NCBI GenBank assembly: GCA_002011035.2
Contig: MTLY02000001.1
Coordinates: 313,342-377,341 of the forward strand
DNA from: Candidatus Hecatella orcuttiae
Lineage (GTDB): Archaea; Thermoproteota; Bathyarchaeia; Hecatellales; Hecatellaceae
Reading direction: 5' to 3'
DNA length: 64,000 nt
A program made the position numbers and the translations under genes. This document shows, one piece after another, positions 8,802 to 17,748 of the stretch (position 1 is its first letter; each line of letters begins with the position of its first letter). The notes under the pieces were generated by a model. It was not told where the DNA came from, did no database searches, and worked only from the letters and a program-made list of their open reading frames with translations.

Positions 8802-9494
8802 TTAAACGGACTCTTCAAGGTCGAAAAGCCCCTTAAACAGGGGTTCCGCCTTCGTTTCCGCGGAGGTGCTTCCCTCACCTTCCTGTTTTTCTTTCCACGG
8901 CTCCTTCACGTAAAGGTACATGAAGACCGTTCCGAAGACTATGAGCAAAGCTCCTACTAGGAAGGTGATCCTGAAACCTGCCTGCTGAGCTAGGAAACCT
9001 CCGAAGGCCGGCCCTACAATCCAGCCCATATACCACACTCGCTCATAGATGCCCATGGCCCAGCCACGCTGCCTCGCGGGGGCTATGTCGGCGATGTAGG
9101 CGGGCACGGTGACGCCTAAGGCCGCCCAAGTGGCGCCTTCGAGGGCTTGGATGGGGAACACGGCTATGAAACTCCCCGCCGTAGCGTAGAGGGAGAAGGC
9201 GGCCATGAAGCCGACCATGGACAAAAGCATAATCGGCCTTCTCCCCACCCGGTCTGAAAGCCTGCCGAGCATAGGGGCGGCTAGTGCTCCTGCAAGGGCG
9301 CCGGTCATGAATATGAGGCCTATGTGAAATCTTGAAGCCCCCAAGTCGTCTACAATGTAGAGGGCGAGGATGGAGTAAACCATCCCTGAGCAGATCATGA
9401 GAGGCAGGATGGAGATGCACAGTAGGTACAGTTTTCTTTTTCTCCAACCCGTTGAGGCGGAGTCTTCTGAAAAACCGAAGATCTTCCCAGCCAT
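8802..9494 (-). CDS. Half-size major facilitator superfamily protein
   Basis: A 230-residue membrane protein equal to the N-terminal six-helix half of an MFS transporter. It carries the family loop signature GRLSDRVGRRPIMLLS between TM2 and TM3 and five or six further hydrophobic segments up to about residue 195. It then ends in a hydrophilic tail of the type usually found in the central loop. No second half is found on either side; the stop is TAA and the downstream 250 bases do not continue the fold. It is either a true half-transporter or a truncated gene. Confidence 0.75.
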   Translation of the reverse strand: MAGKIFGFSEDSASTGWRKRKLYLLCISILPLMICSGMVYSILALYIVDDLGASRFHIGLIFMTGALAGALAAPMLGRLSDRVGRRPIMLLSMVGFMAAFSLYATAGSFIAVFPIQALEGATWAALGVTVPAYIADIAPARQRGWAMGIYERVWYMGWIVGPAFGGFLAQQAGFRITFLVGALLIVFGTVFMYLYVKEPWKEKQEGEGSTSAETKAEPLFKGLFDLEESV

Positions 9495-9662
9495 AAGAAA
9501 CCCTCCTATAAAGGAAAGCGAACTACCTATTTATGCTGTGCAACACCGATTTCAACGTATGGATTTATCTGAAAGCTTAGGCGGAGGAAGACCGCAGCAG
9601 ATGTAGTAGTTTATATATTTTTTTGCCATTGGTTTTATCCATCGGAATAAGGGGGAGATGCT

Positions 9663-10733
9663 GTGAAACTTTTCACCGTGGGACCCGTAGCCTGCTATCC
9701 TGAGGTTCTGGAAGAAATGAAACGCCAAATGTTCAGTCATAGAAGTAAAGAGTATAGGGAGCTTCACAGGGATACAGTGGAAAAAATGCAGCGTTTCCTT
9801 GAAACGAAAAACCAAGTATTCCTAGTGCCCAGTTCAGGGACGGGGATCATGGAGGGTTCGGTGCGAAACTGCGTGGAAAAAAAGATGCTGTGCTGTGTCA
9901 ATGGCTCCTTCGGCGAACGCTACGTGGAGGTCGGGGAATCTAACGGAAAAATCGTCGAAAAACTTGAGCCTAAGCTTGGAAGCCCTATTACCCCTGAGCT
10001 TTTAGAGGAAAAGCTTTCTTCATGCCCGGATGTGGAAGCCGTCACCATCACCCACAACGAAACTAGTGTGGGGCTGATAAACCCGTTGAAAGACCTAGCC
10101 CGGGTGGTTAAGAAACATGGAAAACTCCTGTTCGTCGACGCGGTGAGCGCCATGGGTGGAACGGAGATCAGAGTGGACGAGTGGAAAATCGACGTTTGCT
10201 TTGCAAGCTCCCAGAAATGCTTCGGCCTCCCCCCAGGGTTGGCGGTGGGAAGCGTAAGCGAAGAAGCCTTAGAGAGGTCTGAGAAAGCCAAGAATAAGGG
10301 ATGGTACTTTGACTTCAAACTCCTAGAGAAATATCAGAAAACCCAGTGGAGCACACCTATGACTCCGGCGATCCCCCAAATATTTGCCCTGAAAAAGATG
10401 TTAGAGATGATCGAGGAGAGGGGAGGCAAGCAAGCGCATTTTCAGCTCTACAGGAAGAGAAGTGAAAAAATAATGAAGGGCGTGAAAGAGCTGAACTTGA
10501 CCCTATTTCCGGAGAGGGGATATGAGAGCCCCACGGTTACATGTGTAAACGCTCCTCCAGGAGTCAGCGGTTTAGAGATCTACGAGAAGATGAGGGGGAA
10601 AGGTTTCGAGTTGGCTAAAGGTTATGGAGACATCAAGGAGAAAACCTTCCGAATCGGGAACATGGGCTACATCTCCTTTGAAGACATAGACTCCATGCTT
10701 CAAGCACTGGAAGAGGTTTTGAAAAAACCCTGA
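9663..10733 (+). CDS. Class V aminotransferase (alanine-glyoxylate/serine-pyruvate type)
   Basis: PLP-dependent aminotransferase of 356 residues. FTVGPVACYPEVL is the usual start of this subgroup, SSGTGIMEG (57-65) binds the cofactor phosphate, FVDAVSAMGG has the PLP-ring Asp159, and SSQKCFGLPPG has the Schiff-base Lys185. Members convert alanine or serine with glyoxylate or pyruvate, and some act on phosphonates. The GTG start is supported by a GGGGGAG ribosome-binding site 7 bases upstream. The nitroreductase gene follows 55 bases later with its own TATA-like tract. Confidence 0.9.
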   Translation: MKLFTVGPVACYPEVLEEMKRQMFSHRSKEYRELHRDTVEKMQRFLETKNQVFLVPSSGTGIMEGSVRNCVEKKMLCCVNGSFGERYVEVGESNGKIVEKLEPKLGSPITPELLEEKLSSCPDVEAVTITHNETSVGLINPLKDLARVVKKHGKLLFVDAVSAMGGTEIRVDEWKIDVCFASSQKCFGLPPGLAVGSVSEEALERSEKAKNKGWYFDFKLLEKYQKTQWSTPMTPAIPQIFALKKMLEMIEERGGKQAHFQLYRKRSEKIMKGVKELNLTLFPERGYESPTVTCVNAPPGVSGLEIYEKMRGKGFELAKGYGDIKEKTFRIGNMGYISFEDIDSMLQALEEVLKKP

Positions 10734-10788
10734 AAAGGGGAAAGCTTTCTTTAAATATGAGGATCCGTCTATCTAGGTGTGAGCGGTC

Positions 10789-11340
10789 ATGAGCGAAGTT
10801 TTAAACACCATCAAAAATAGGAGAAGCGTCAGGAAATTTCTGACCACCCCCATAGAAGAAGATAAAGTTGAAGCCATCCTTACAGCTGGCCAGTGGGCGC
10901 CTTCCTTCGTAAATCTCCAACCTTGGAAATTCATCGTCGTCCGAGACCCTGAGACAAAGAAGAAGCTGGCTGAGATTTTGAAGATGCCCATGGTGGGGAT
11001 TATCTATCGGGGGGAGATAGCCTACGATCAGCTTCCCCACGTTCCAGTTATCATCGTTGTTGTCGTCGACCCGAACAAAGACAAGCTTCACTATGTAGAG
11101 GATGGCGCTGTGGCTACTCAGAACATGGCCTTAGCCGCCCACAGCCTTGGACTTGGCACCTATTGGATAGGCGTTTACAACCACACCTACATTGAAGATG
11201 AAATAAAGAAGGCTTTGGAAATTCCTGTCGACTGTAGGGTTATCTCGCTGATGCCCGTGGGAGTAGCTGCGGAGACTCCCCAAAAGGATAGGGAAAGCCT
11301 CGGAAACATTGTCTACTATGATAAATTCGGAAAACGCTGA
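10789..11340 (+). CDS. Nitroreductase-family flavoprotein
   Basis: A 183-residue FMN-dependent oxidoreductase. RRSVRKF at 11-17 is the FMN-phosphate-binding start of the family, AGQWAPSFVNLQPWKF follows, and the core has GAVATQNMALAAHSLGLGTYW, the second conserved block. Members reduce nitro groups, quinones or flavins with NAD(P)H; the physiological substrate here is unknown. Its length is normal and the start is ATG. No strong operon tie beyond following the aminotransferase. Confidence 0.88.
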   Translation: MSEVLNTIKNRRSVRKFLTTPIEEDKVEAILTAGQWAPSFVNLQPWKFIVVRDPETKKKLAEILKMPMVGIIYRGEIAYDQLPHVPVIIVVVVDPNKDKLHYVEDGAVATQNMALAAHSLGLGTYWIGVYNHTYIEDEIKKALEIPVDCRVISLMPVGVAAETPQKDRESLGNIVYYDKFGKR

Positions 11341-11720
11341 ATTCAATTCAGAACTCTAACTCATCTCTTTTTTAATTAATTCTTTAAAATGAGCTCTTCG
11401 CTTATTGGCAGGGTTCTGACATTAGTCCTAGGTTTTGGAGGGGGAAACTCTCCCCTTCCCCGGTTTCAAAGGGATGGCTTGTGGCCCGAATAACTAACAC
11501 TCAGCATCACCGTTGAGCAGACGCTCATCTCAGCTGAGCTCTCTCGTATCGGGCTTTTCCGCCAAACCCTTTGCCGCCACCGCCCTGTCCCGCCGCTGGG
11601 TTTTCTCCGTCTTCATTGTAAGCGCCCGGCTGGACGCTTCCTAGGTTGGATCCGTGTCAGCGGTTTTTCGGACGGTGGTTTCGGTTTCCTTGAGGCTAAT
11701 GAAACTCTCGCGTTGGCGGC
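11341..11720. other. 380-base gap between convergent genes, possible structured RNA
   Basis: Both flanking genes end here. The stretch 11430-11680 is G+C-rich and full of short complementary arms. GGCCCGA at 11483-11489 can pair with TCGGGC at 11548-11553, enclosing smaller hairpins (CTCAGCTGAG at about 11529). No ORF of credible composition is present. I compared it from memory with RNase P RNA, SRP RNA and C/D box RNAs and found no convincing signature. A non-coding RNA is possible but not shown. Confidence 0.3.
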
Positions 11721-13394
11721 TTATATTTTTCCCTCTGGAAACAGTTGGGATAGGTTGATCTCCAAAGCGACCACAGGGTTTGGTAAGCTGAAGTTTTCCA
11801 GTACTTGAGGGTGGATCTCGCCTAAGACGGCAAAGTCTTCTTTTCCATCGAGCCTTAAGCCCGCGGCTCTACCGGGGATAAAGCTGGGATGATTTAGTCT
11901 TCTTATCTCCCAGTTTTCCACTTTTACCAGCCTCAGGAATTCGAAGGCTAAGGCTTGGATCTCCTCATAGCTGACTTTGTAGTTGCAAACAGCTGCAGCC
12001 AGTTTCCACTCTTCTTTGACGCTGTTATCGGTTTGGGGGTCAGGTTTTACGGTAGTCCCCAGCTCAAAGACCCTTTGAGGATAGTCCACATGGGTGTTGT
12101 GGGAAAGAAACTCCATCAAGCTTGGCAGCAGCCATAAGCGGAGTTGGGAAAATTCCGCGGTCATGGGGTTGGCCAACTCCACCAGTTCCCCCTCTTCAAG
12201 CCCCATCTTGGTAAGCTGGTTTTCTCTGCTTGTCAGAAGATAGCTGGCGACCTCTTGGAAGCCGAAGCCCACCATGAGGTCCCGGAGCTTTCTGGCTGCC
12301 ACCGACCGGGGAAGCTCCCTGCCTAGAGTGGATGTGGGGGGAAGCTGAGGCCCCACCCGGTGGTAGCCGTAGCCTATGATAATGTCCTCAACGATGTCGA
12401 TGGGGTGGAGAACGTCGCAGCGGTAAGGTGGGATAAGAACTTCCATTTCCCCTTTTCCCGTCGCCTTGGCTCCCAGCCTCATCCTCTCCGCCAGCCTACA
12501 AGCTTCCCGAAGGCTCAGGTTTAATCCTGAAACCTCGTTTACATAGGCTAGACTCAGCCGGAGCTTCGCAGCCTCAAGGCGGGGAGTCCTAATTCTCCGC
12601 CTCGGATAGTTCACCTGAACTCTCTCAATCCGGCCGCCTCTCTCCCAAAGGCTGGCGGCCAGAATGTTTACAGCCTTCTCAGCCACCTGCGGGCTTGTGC
12701 TTGTGGTGTCGATGAAGAGGTTTCGGGTCGAGGGCGTAACCTTAGTCTCTTCGCTGTTAACGATAGGAGGCATGGAAAGCACTTGGCCTTCCGAGTCCAC
12801 CAGCAGGGGGAAACGGGTTAAACCCTCCAAGAGGTGAGCGTACTCTAAACCTTGAGGAGTTTGGCTTAGAATCTCGCGGGCTGTGAGTGGCTGAGCGCCT
12901 TCTAAGGGGGTAAACTTTATCTTCTGAGGCTCAAGAGCCGTGTAGGTTATGGGCGGTTTCACCTTGTCTAGATCGTAGACTCCGATGGAGGCTTTTCTCC
13001 TTCGACGGCAGAGGTTTTCGTCGAGTTTATCCTGCAGTCTCATCAGCTGAGCTATGGTACTGTCAGTCATCCGGAGGCCCCGCACCACAGCGCAGGCTAT
13101 GTAGGGGCGAATCTTTTTAACAGAGTCTGAAACCTTCACCGAAACCCCGCTGGGCTTGGCGGAGTAGGGCCTGTAGCCTGTTTGAATTCCTAGGAAACCC
13201 TTGAGGGCGCGGGCGATGCCTTCGGCGGAAAGCATGTCCGGCCTGTCGGCGTTAACCTCCACCGTGAATTCCTCGCCTTCCATGTTCTTGACTTCGCATT
13301 TGATCCGAGGCAACCACTCTTCCAGTTCGGAGCGGGAGAGTTTTCTTCCCAGAAGCCGGTAGAAGTCCTTTTTTTCCAAAGTAACCGTGGGCAT
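11721..13394 (-). CDS. pheT: Phenylalanyl-tRNA synthetase beta subunit
   Basis: The beta subunit (557 residues, archaeal/eukaryotic form) pairs with PheS as an alpha2-beta2 enzyme and carries the tRNA-binding and editing modules. It starts MPTVTLEKKDFYRLLGR, has the B3/B4 editing-type core, the B5 domain (about 270-345, ending DVLHPIDIVEDIIIGYGY), and a class II-like C-terminal fold with RVFELG. The ATG directly follows the pheS TAA stop, so the two genes abut exactly and are surely co-translated. It ends in TAA. Confidence 0.95.
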   Translation of the reverse strand: MPTVTLEKKDFYRLLGRKLSRSELEEWLPRIKCEVKNMEGEEFTVEVNADRPDMLSAEGIARALKGFLGIQTGYRPYSAKPSGVSVKVSDSVKKIRPYIACAVVRGLRMTDSTIAQLMRLQDKLDENLCRRRRKASIGVYDLDKVKPPITYTALEPQKIKFTPLEGAQPLTAREILSQTPQGLEYAHLLEGLTRFPLLVDSEGQVLSMPPIVNSEETKVTPSTRNLFIDTTSTSPQVAEKAVNILAASLWERGGRIERVQVNYPRRRIRTPRLEAAKLRLSLAYVNEVSGLNLSLREACRLAERMRLGAKATGKGEMEVLIPPYRCDVLHPIDIVEDIIIGYGYHRVGPQLPPTSTLGRELPRSVAARKLRDLMVGFGFQEVASYLLTSRENQLTKMGLEEGELVELANPMTAEFSQLRLWLLPSLMEFLSHNTHVDYPQRVFELGTTVKPDPQTDNSVKEEWKLAAAVCNYKVSYEEIQALAFEFLRLVKVENWEIRRLNHPSFIPGRAAGLRLDGKEDFAVLGEIHPQVLENFSLPNPVVALEINLSQLFPEGKI

Positions 13395-14903
13395 TTAGAG
13401 GGTCCTCTCCCGGAGGAACTCTAACCTTCTAGAGTGAAGCTCTCGGATGTCGTCGATGCCCAGTTTAGCCATGGCCAGTCTGCCGATGCCTATCCCCCAA
13501 GCCAGCACAGGGTATTTGGCTCCCAAAGGCTTAGCCACCTCAGGCCTGAACAGCCCAGCTCCCGCTGCTTCCACCCAGCCTAGCTTGGGGTGGTAGACGA
13601 AAGCCTCCACGCTGGGCTCGGTGAAGGGAAAGTAGCCGGGTTTGAAGCTGAGTTTTCCCAGCCCTAGGGCTTTTCCGATCTCCTCTAAGAATCCGAGGAG
13701 ATGGCGGAAGGTAAGCCCGCGGTCCATGACGATGCCGTCGCATTGGTGGAACTCCATGGCATGCCGGGCGTCGAGGACGTCGGGTCTGAAGACTTGGGAA
13801 AGACAGAACATCTTCACAGGCGGCTTGGTGTGCTGGGCGAGAAACCTGACTGAAACTGCTGTGGTCTGAGTTCGGAGGATCAGCCTCTTAGCCACCTCTG
13901 GATTCCACTTGTACCGCCATCCTGTAGACCCTGTGACCCAGCCATTCTCATGAACCTTCTTAATCCTTCGGACAAGCTTTTCATTTCCTAGACTGCCACG
14001 GCTGGGCTTCTTCAACTGGTAGCTGTCGTGGATCTCCCGAGCTGGGTGGTCTTGAGGCTGAAAGAGAACGTCGAAATTCCAGAACTCCGTCTCCACACAG
14101 GGGCCCTCCGCCTCCTCAAAGCCCATGGAAAGCAGGATTCTTTTCACTTCTTCAAGAAATTCCATGTAGAAATGCTTCCGGCCGGGGTAGACCTTGGGCG
14201 GGGAGGCTGCGATGTCGTATTCCCGAAACTTAACCTCCCTCCACCGGCCTGAGGTTATCAGCTCCCCGGTGAGGAGGGTTGTTTCCTCCGCCGCCGGCTT
14301 AGGCTCGAGGCTAAGCTGCCTTATGCCCTCCTCTGTCAGTTGGATTTCCCTCAGAACAGAGGTACGTTCCTCCACAAGCTTTCTCCTTTTCAGCTCCGCC
14401 GCCGCCTTCAGCTGCCTTGGGTCCAGCCGTTCTGACCGTAGCTCACCTTCCAGTTTCAGCTGCCTAAGAAAACGTTCGTCTTCTCCTTCTGGGGGAGGGA
14501 CGGGGACGTGAAGCTCGATTTCCTCGTCTTTTCGGCTTATATGGCCCCAGCCTTTTCGAACCAGCCATCCTGAGGCTATGCTGACGGCTGAACTGGGGAC
14601 TCCTGCCTTTTCCATGGCTTCCTCCAAAAGAGCCCGGCCGCCGAGGGAGACCACGGTTTCCGCCAGCCTTCTTTCTGGCAGCCTGTTTTCCGCGTAGAGG
14701 CTTCCTTCCGGTGTGAGGGTGAAAACTTGCTGCTTTCTTTCGAAGGTTTGAGCCCATCCCTTTTCTACCAGCGTCAGGACGGCTCTCATGACGGAGGAAT
14801 GGCTTAGGCCAGTGGCTTTGACGAGGGCTTCAACAGAGGCTTTACCCTCCTCCCTTCTCAACGCCTTCAGGACTTCGTAGACTGTTTCCTCCATCGACGG
14901 CAA
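13395..14903 (-). CDS. pheS: Phenylalanyl-tRNA synthetase alpha subunit
   Basis: Catalytic alpha subunit, 502 residues. N-terminal winged-helix repeats (VEALVKATGLSHSSVMRAVL near 20-40) precede the class II catalytic core from about residue 230: YMEFLEEVKRILLSMGFEEA, then FDVLFQPQDHPAREIHDS, RTQTTAVSVRFLA (motif 2 region) and WGIGIGRLAMAKLGIDDIR (motif 3). It charges tRNA-Phe together with PheT, whose gene starts at the next base. The ATG at 14903 lies after a TATA-like stretch; an in-frame ATG three codons in is an alternative. Confidence 0.95.
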   Translation of the reverse strand: MPSMEETVYEVLKALRREEGKASVEALVKATGLSHSSVMRAVLTLVEKGWAQTFERKQQVFTLTPEGSLYAENRLPERRLAETVVSLGGRALLEEAMEKAGVPSSAVSIASGWLVRKGWGHISRKDEEIELHVPVPPPEGEDERFLRQLKLEGELRSERLDPRQLKAAAELKRRKLVEERTSVLREIQLTEEGIRQLSLEPKPAAEETTLLTGELITSGRWREVKFREYDIAASPPKVYPGRKHFYMEFLEEVKRILLSMGFEEAEGPCVETEFWNFDVLFQPQDHPAREIHDSYQLKKPSRGSLGNEKLVRRIKKVHENGWVTGSTGWRYKWNPEVAKRLILRTQTTAVSVRFLAQHTKPPVKMFCLSQVFRPDVLDARHAMEFHQCDGIVMDRGLTFRHLLGFLEEIGKALGLGKLSFKPGYFPFTEPSVEAFVYHPKLGWVEAAGAGLFRPEVAKPLGAKYPVLAWGIGIGRLAMAKLGIDDIRELHSRRLEFLRERTL

Positions 14904-14967
14904 GGGCTTCCCCCAGAAGCTTCGGACAATTCTTTACCTCGCAGGTTTCAAAAAGATTTCCTCTGGC

Positions 14968-15228
14968 TTAAGGCTGGGAGACTGGCTTCCTCACCCTGCT
15001 TCGAGGCTTTTGGAAGGCGGGCTCGCTGATTACCTTGGCTTCCACCATCTTGAGGACGGAACGGACACTGGCCTCTCCCTTAAGTTTGCCTAAGCCTCCA
15101 ACGGAACGAGTCCACCTTAGCTTGGTGGAGCTGCTTTTGGAGTTGTAAACCACGCCCACCACGTTTTCAGCCTTCGTAAACTGGATTTCCCCTATTTTTT
15201 TGAGGCTAACTTTGTCCTCCGCCTCCAC
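14968..15228 (-). CDS. Hypothetical protein, start unresolved (frame open to 15378)
   Basis: With the GTG at 15228 this is an 86-residue basic protein ending in a Lys/Arg/Pro tail. The same frame stays open upstream to 15378 and reads like protein (for example PPEYLRDETVYPERLAEKGL directly before the GTG), but holds no ATG, GTG or TTG. It ends at an in-frame TAG (15379-15381), beyond which the frame is again open to a TTG at about 15415. An AGGAGG tract covers 15381-15388. So the real gene may use a rare start such as ATT at 15363, or read through the TAG. I do not recognise the family. Confidence 0.5.
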   Translation of the reverse strand: MEAEDKVSLKKIGEIQFTKAENVVGVVYNSKSSSTKLRWTRSVGGLGKLKGEASVRSVLKMVEAKVISEPAFQKPRSRVRKPVSQP

Positions 15229-15446
15229 GTAGATCAGGCCTTTTTCAGCCAGCCGCTCGGGGTAAACGGTTTCATCCCTCAGATACTCTGGAGGGATGAA
15301 AGAATAGCAACAGCTTAGGATTACAAACTTCCTGAAAGCCTCCAGCGGGCATGAGGTTTCAATGGATACCGACCTCTCCTACCTCCTAACTGAACTCGCC
15401 TGAAACCCGGAAGCCAATCTATCATCTTTTTCAAAAGATTAAAACG

Positions 15447-16463
15447 TTATTCTTTGGGAAGGGAAGCAGCCTTCAAAGCCCGGGAAACAGCCTCATCCAG
15501 TTCCCTCTCGGAAGCCACCCCGACCATGCAGGCGGCCACCTTCGGGATGCTGTAAACGTAGCGGAAGGCGGTTTCAGGCGGTATCCTCCCTCCTCCCAGA
15601 GGTTTGATGGCGATAACCGGTCTGCTCGCCGCCTTCAGGGCCTCCACGGCCGCTTCCTGGGTGGGGAACATCATGATCCCCCGCCTGTTCACGGGAGTGA
15701 CGTAGCCCTCAAAACGGATTCCCGCCTTTTCTAAAACAGGCACCGTCAAGCCTGCGTGATGGATTCCTAAGAGCGTTGCGCAGCCAAGTCTATCCTGTAG
15801 CCGGCTGACGACTTCCCCCAGCAGGTCCAGCCTATCTGTGAGGGTGAGGAAATCGGTTTCAGAACCGGGTTCAGTGAACAGAAGCCTAAAGCCTTGAAGG
15901 CTTGAGGCAGCCTCGTCCAGTTTTTTAAAGTCGATTTTCATGTTTTCAATTTCTCTTCTTTCATAAGGCCTGCCGTGGAGGAGGGTGTAGCGGAATTTTT
16001 CTTCCCAGTTTTCCCTGCAGAGCAGCACCGGGTCTTCCATGTATTTCTTTAAAACTTCACCGCTCACCTTCTTTTCAGCTTGGTAGTAGGTGAGCCATCT
16101 TCTGTAGTCGTCCACGGGTTTCCCTCCCACCACCAAGGGTATTCTGAAGCAGGCTATCAGGGCCAGTTCCACTGAGGTTCGCTGCTCGGTTTTCCTCACA
16201 GCCTCCAGAAACAGGGAAGCCAGCCGGCCTTCGCTTGGCTGAGCTCCGATGACGGCGACCCCATAGTGGGCAACCGCTCTACTTAGAATTTTCACGGTGT
16301 TTTCCACGTTGGAGAAGCGGGAAGCCAACTCGCGGTTCTTTTCAGGGCCTTGGTAGGATTCTCCGACGAAAGGGAGATGACCGAGGATCAGCCGGGGGAC
16401 GGGGATTCCGCCTATCTTCACCAGGGGCAGGGAGGCGGCTTCCAGATAGTCTCTCATGCTCAC
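15447..16463 (-). CDS. Aldo/keto-reductase-like TIM-barrel protein
   Basis: A 338-residue protein. The start VPRLILGHLPFVGESYQGP and the end RPVIAIKPLGGGRI, then VYSIPKVAACMVGVASERELDEA, have the layout of the C-terminal half of aldo/keto-reductase-like barrels. The usual NADPH-binding residues and the catalytic Tyr of true AKRs are not obvious. Function unknown. It is divergent from trpS with 136 bases between the starts. Confidence 0.6.
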   Translation of the reverse strand: MSMRDYLEAASLPLVKIGGIPVPRLILGHLPFVGESYQGPEKNRELASRFSNVENTVKILSRAVAHYGVAVIGAQPSEGRLASLFLEAVRKTEQRTSVELALIACFRIPLVVGGKPVDDYRRWLTYYQAEKKVSGEVLKKYMEDPVLLCRENWEEKFRYTLLHGRPYERREIENMKIDFKKLDEAASSLQGFRLLFTEPGSETDFLTLTDRLDLLGEVVSRLQDRLGCATLLGIHHAGLTVPVLEKAGIRFEGYVTPVNRRGIMMFPTQEAAVEALKAASRPVIAIKPLGGGRIPPETAFRYVYSIPKVAACMVGVASERELDEAVSRALKAASLPKE

Positions 16464-16599
16464 CGCCTGAATAATGAGGGGTTGTTAACTAGTTTTTCTC
16501 CTCTCACCCAAAAAGCTTGCTCGGCCTCTAGGCTGCGAAAAGGTTTATTTCTGCTCAAGGCTTCAAATTTCAGTATTTGGCGGTTTCGAGGGTAGGCTT

Positions 16600-17748
16600 A
16601 TGGCGGATTTCGAAGAGGAGATGGTGGTCACCCCTTGGAAAGTAGCCGGGAAGATAGACTACGAAAAGTTGATCAAACAGTTCGGCGTGGAGCCTCTCAC
16701 CGACGAGCTTTTGAGGCGTCTGGAGAAGTTTACAGGCCGCCTTCACCTCCAATTGAGGAGGAAGATATTTTTTTCCCATAGGGATCTAGACTGGATTCTA
16801 ACCCTCTACGAACGAGGTGAAAAATTCGTCCTCTACACGGGAAGAGGCCCCTCGGGGCCTGTTCACATAGGCCACATCGTGCCTTGGATCTTCACCAAAC
16901 ATCTTCAGGAGGCCTTCGACGCTAAGCTTTACTTCCAGATGACCGACGATGAGAAATTCCTCATCCACGACGACTTCACCCTTCAAAAGGCGGTAAGCCT
17001 TACCTACGACAACGCCCTCGACGTGGTGGCAGTGGGCTTCAACCCTGAGAAGACGAGGATCATTTCCGACGTGAGGCACATCGAGTCCCTCTACCATCTG
17101 GCTCTGAGAGTAAGCCGGCATATCACCTACTCCACCATCAAGGCGGTCTTCGGCATCGGAGAAAGCGACAACATAGGATTGTCCTTCTTCCCCGCCGTTC
17201 AGGCTGCCCCCGCCTTCCTCGAGTCCGTGCTGGCTGGGAAGCCTGTTCCCTGCCTGATCCCCGCGGCCATCGACCAAGACCCCTACTGGAGGGTCACCCG
17301 GGATGTGGCTCCGAAAATAGGCTTCTATAAGCCGGCTCAAATCCACAGCCGCTTCCTCCCAGGGCTTGGGAAAGGAGGCAAAATGTCGGCTTCCCAGCCT
17401 GAAACCTGCATCTTTCTCACCGACCCTCCGGAGGTGGCTGAGAAGAAAGTCATGAACGCCTTCACAGGCGGCAGGCCCACTGCGGAGGAGCAGAGGAAGC
17501 TGGGGGGGTTACCTGAAATCTGCCCCGTCCACCAGTACCTTTTTTTCCTTTTCGAGGAAGACGACGAGAAAATGCGGCGGCTTTGGGAAGACTGCAAGGG
17601 AGGCCGAATCCTCTGCTGGGAGTGCAAGGAAATCCTAGCGGCCAAGGTTAAAAAATTCTTGGCTGAACATCAGAGGAAACGGAGTAAAGCGGAGAAGACG
17701 GTGAAAAAATACTTCTTATCCAAGGCCATCACCCCCTTCAAGGCCTAA
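16600..17748 (+). CDS. trpS: Tryptophanyl-tRNA synthetase, archaeal/eukaryotic type
   Basis: Class I synthetase charging tRNA-Trp, 382 residues. The HIGH motif is in PSGPVHIGHIVPW (HIGH at 89-92) and the KMSKS motif is KMSAS at 261-265. The N-terminal extension (first 75 residues) and QMTDDEKFL are typical of the archaeal/eukaryotic branch. The ATG at 16600 has a TATA-like element about 35-45 bases upstream. Its 3' end overlaps the convergent coaD gene by 11 bases. Confidence 0.96.
   Translation: MADFEEEMVVTPWKVAGKIDYEKLIKQFGVEPLTDELLRRLEKFTGRLHLQLRRKIFFSHRDLDWILTLYERGEKFVLYTGRGPSGPVHIGHIVPWIFTKHLQEAFDAKLYFQMTDDEKFLIHDDFTLQKAVSLTYDNALDVVAVGFNPEKTRIISDVRHIESLYHLALRVSRHITYSTIKAVFGIGESDNIGLSFFPAVQAAPAFLESVLAGKPVPCLIPAAIDQDPYWRVTRDVAPKIGFYKPAQIHSRFLPGLGKGGKMSASQPETCIFLTDPPEVAEKKVMNAFTGGRPTAEEQRKLGGLPEICPVHQYLFFLFEEDDEKMRRLWEDCKGGRILCWECKEILAAKVKKFLAEHQRKRSKAEKTVKKYFLSKAITPFKA

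Noticed and set aside
11341-11720. RNase P RNA
   Set aside because: CAGAACCC occurs on the minus strand, but the matching upstream GGAGGAAAGUCC-type block is missing and P4 cannot be formed.
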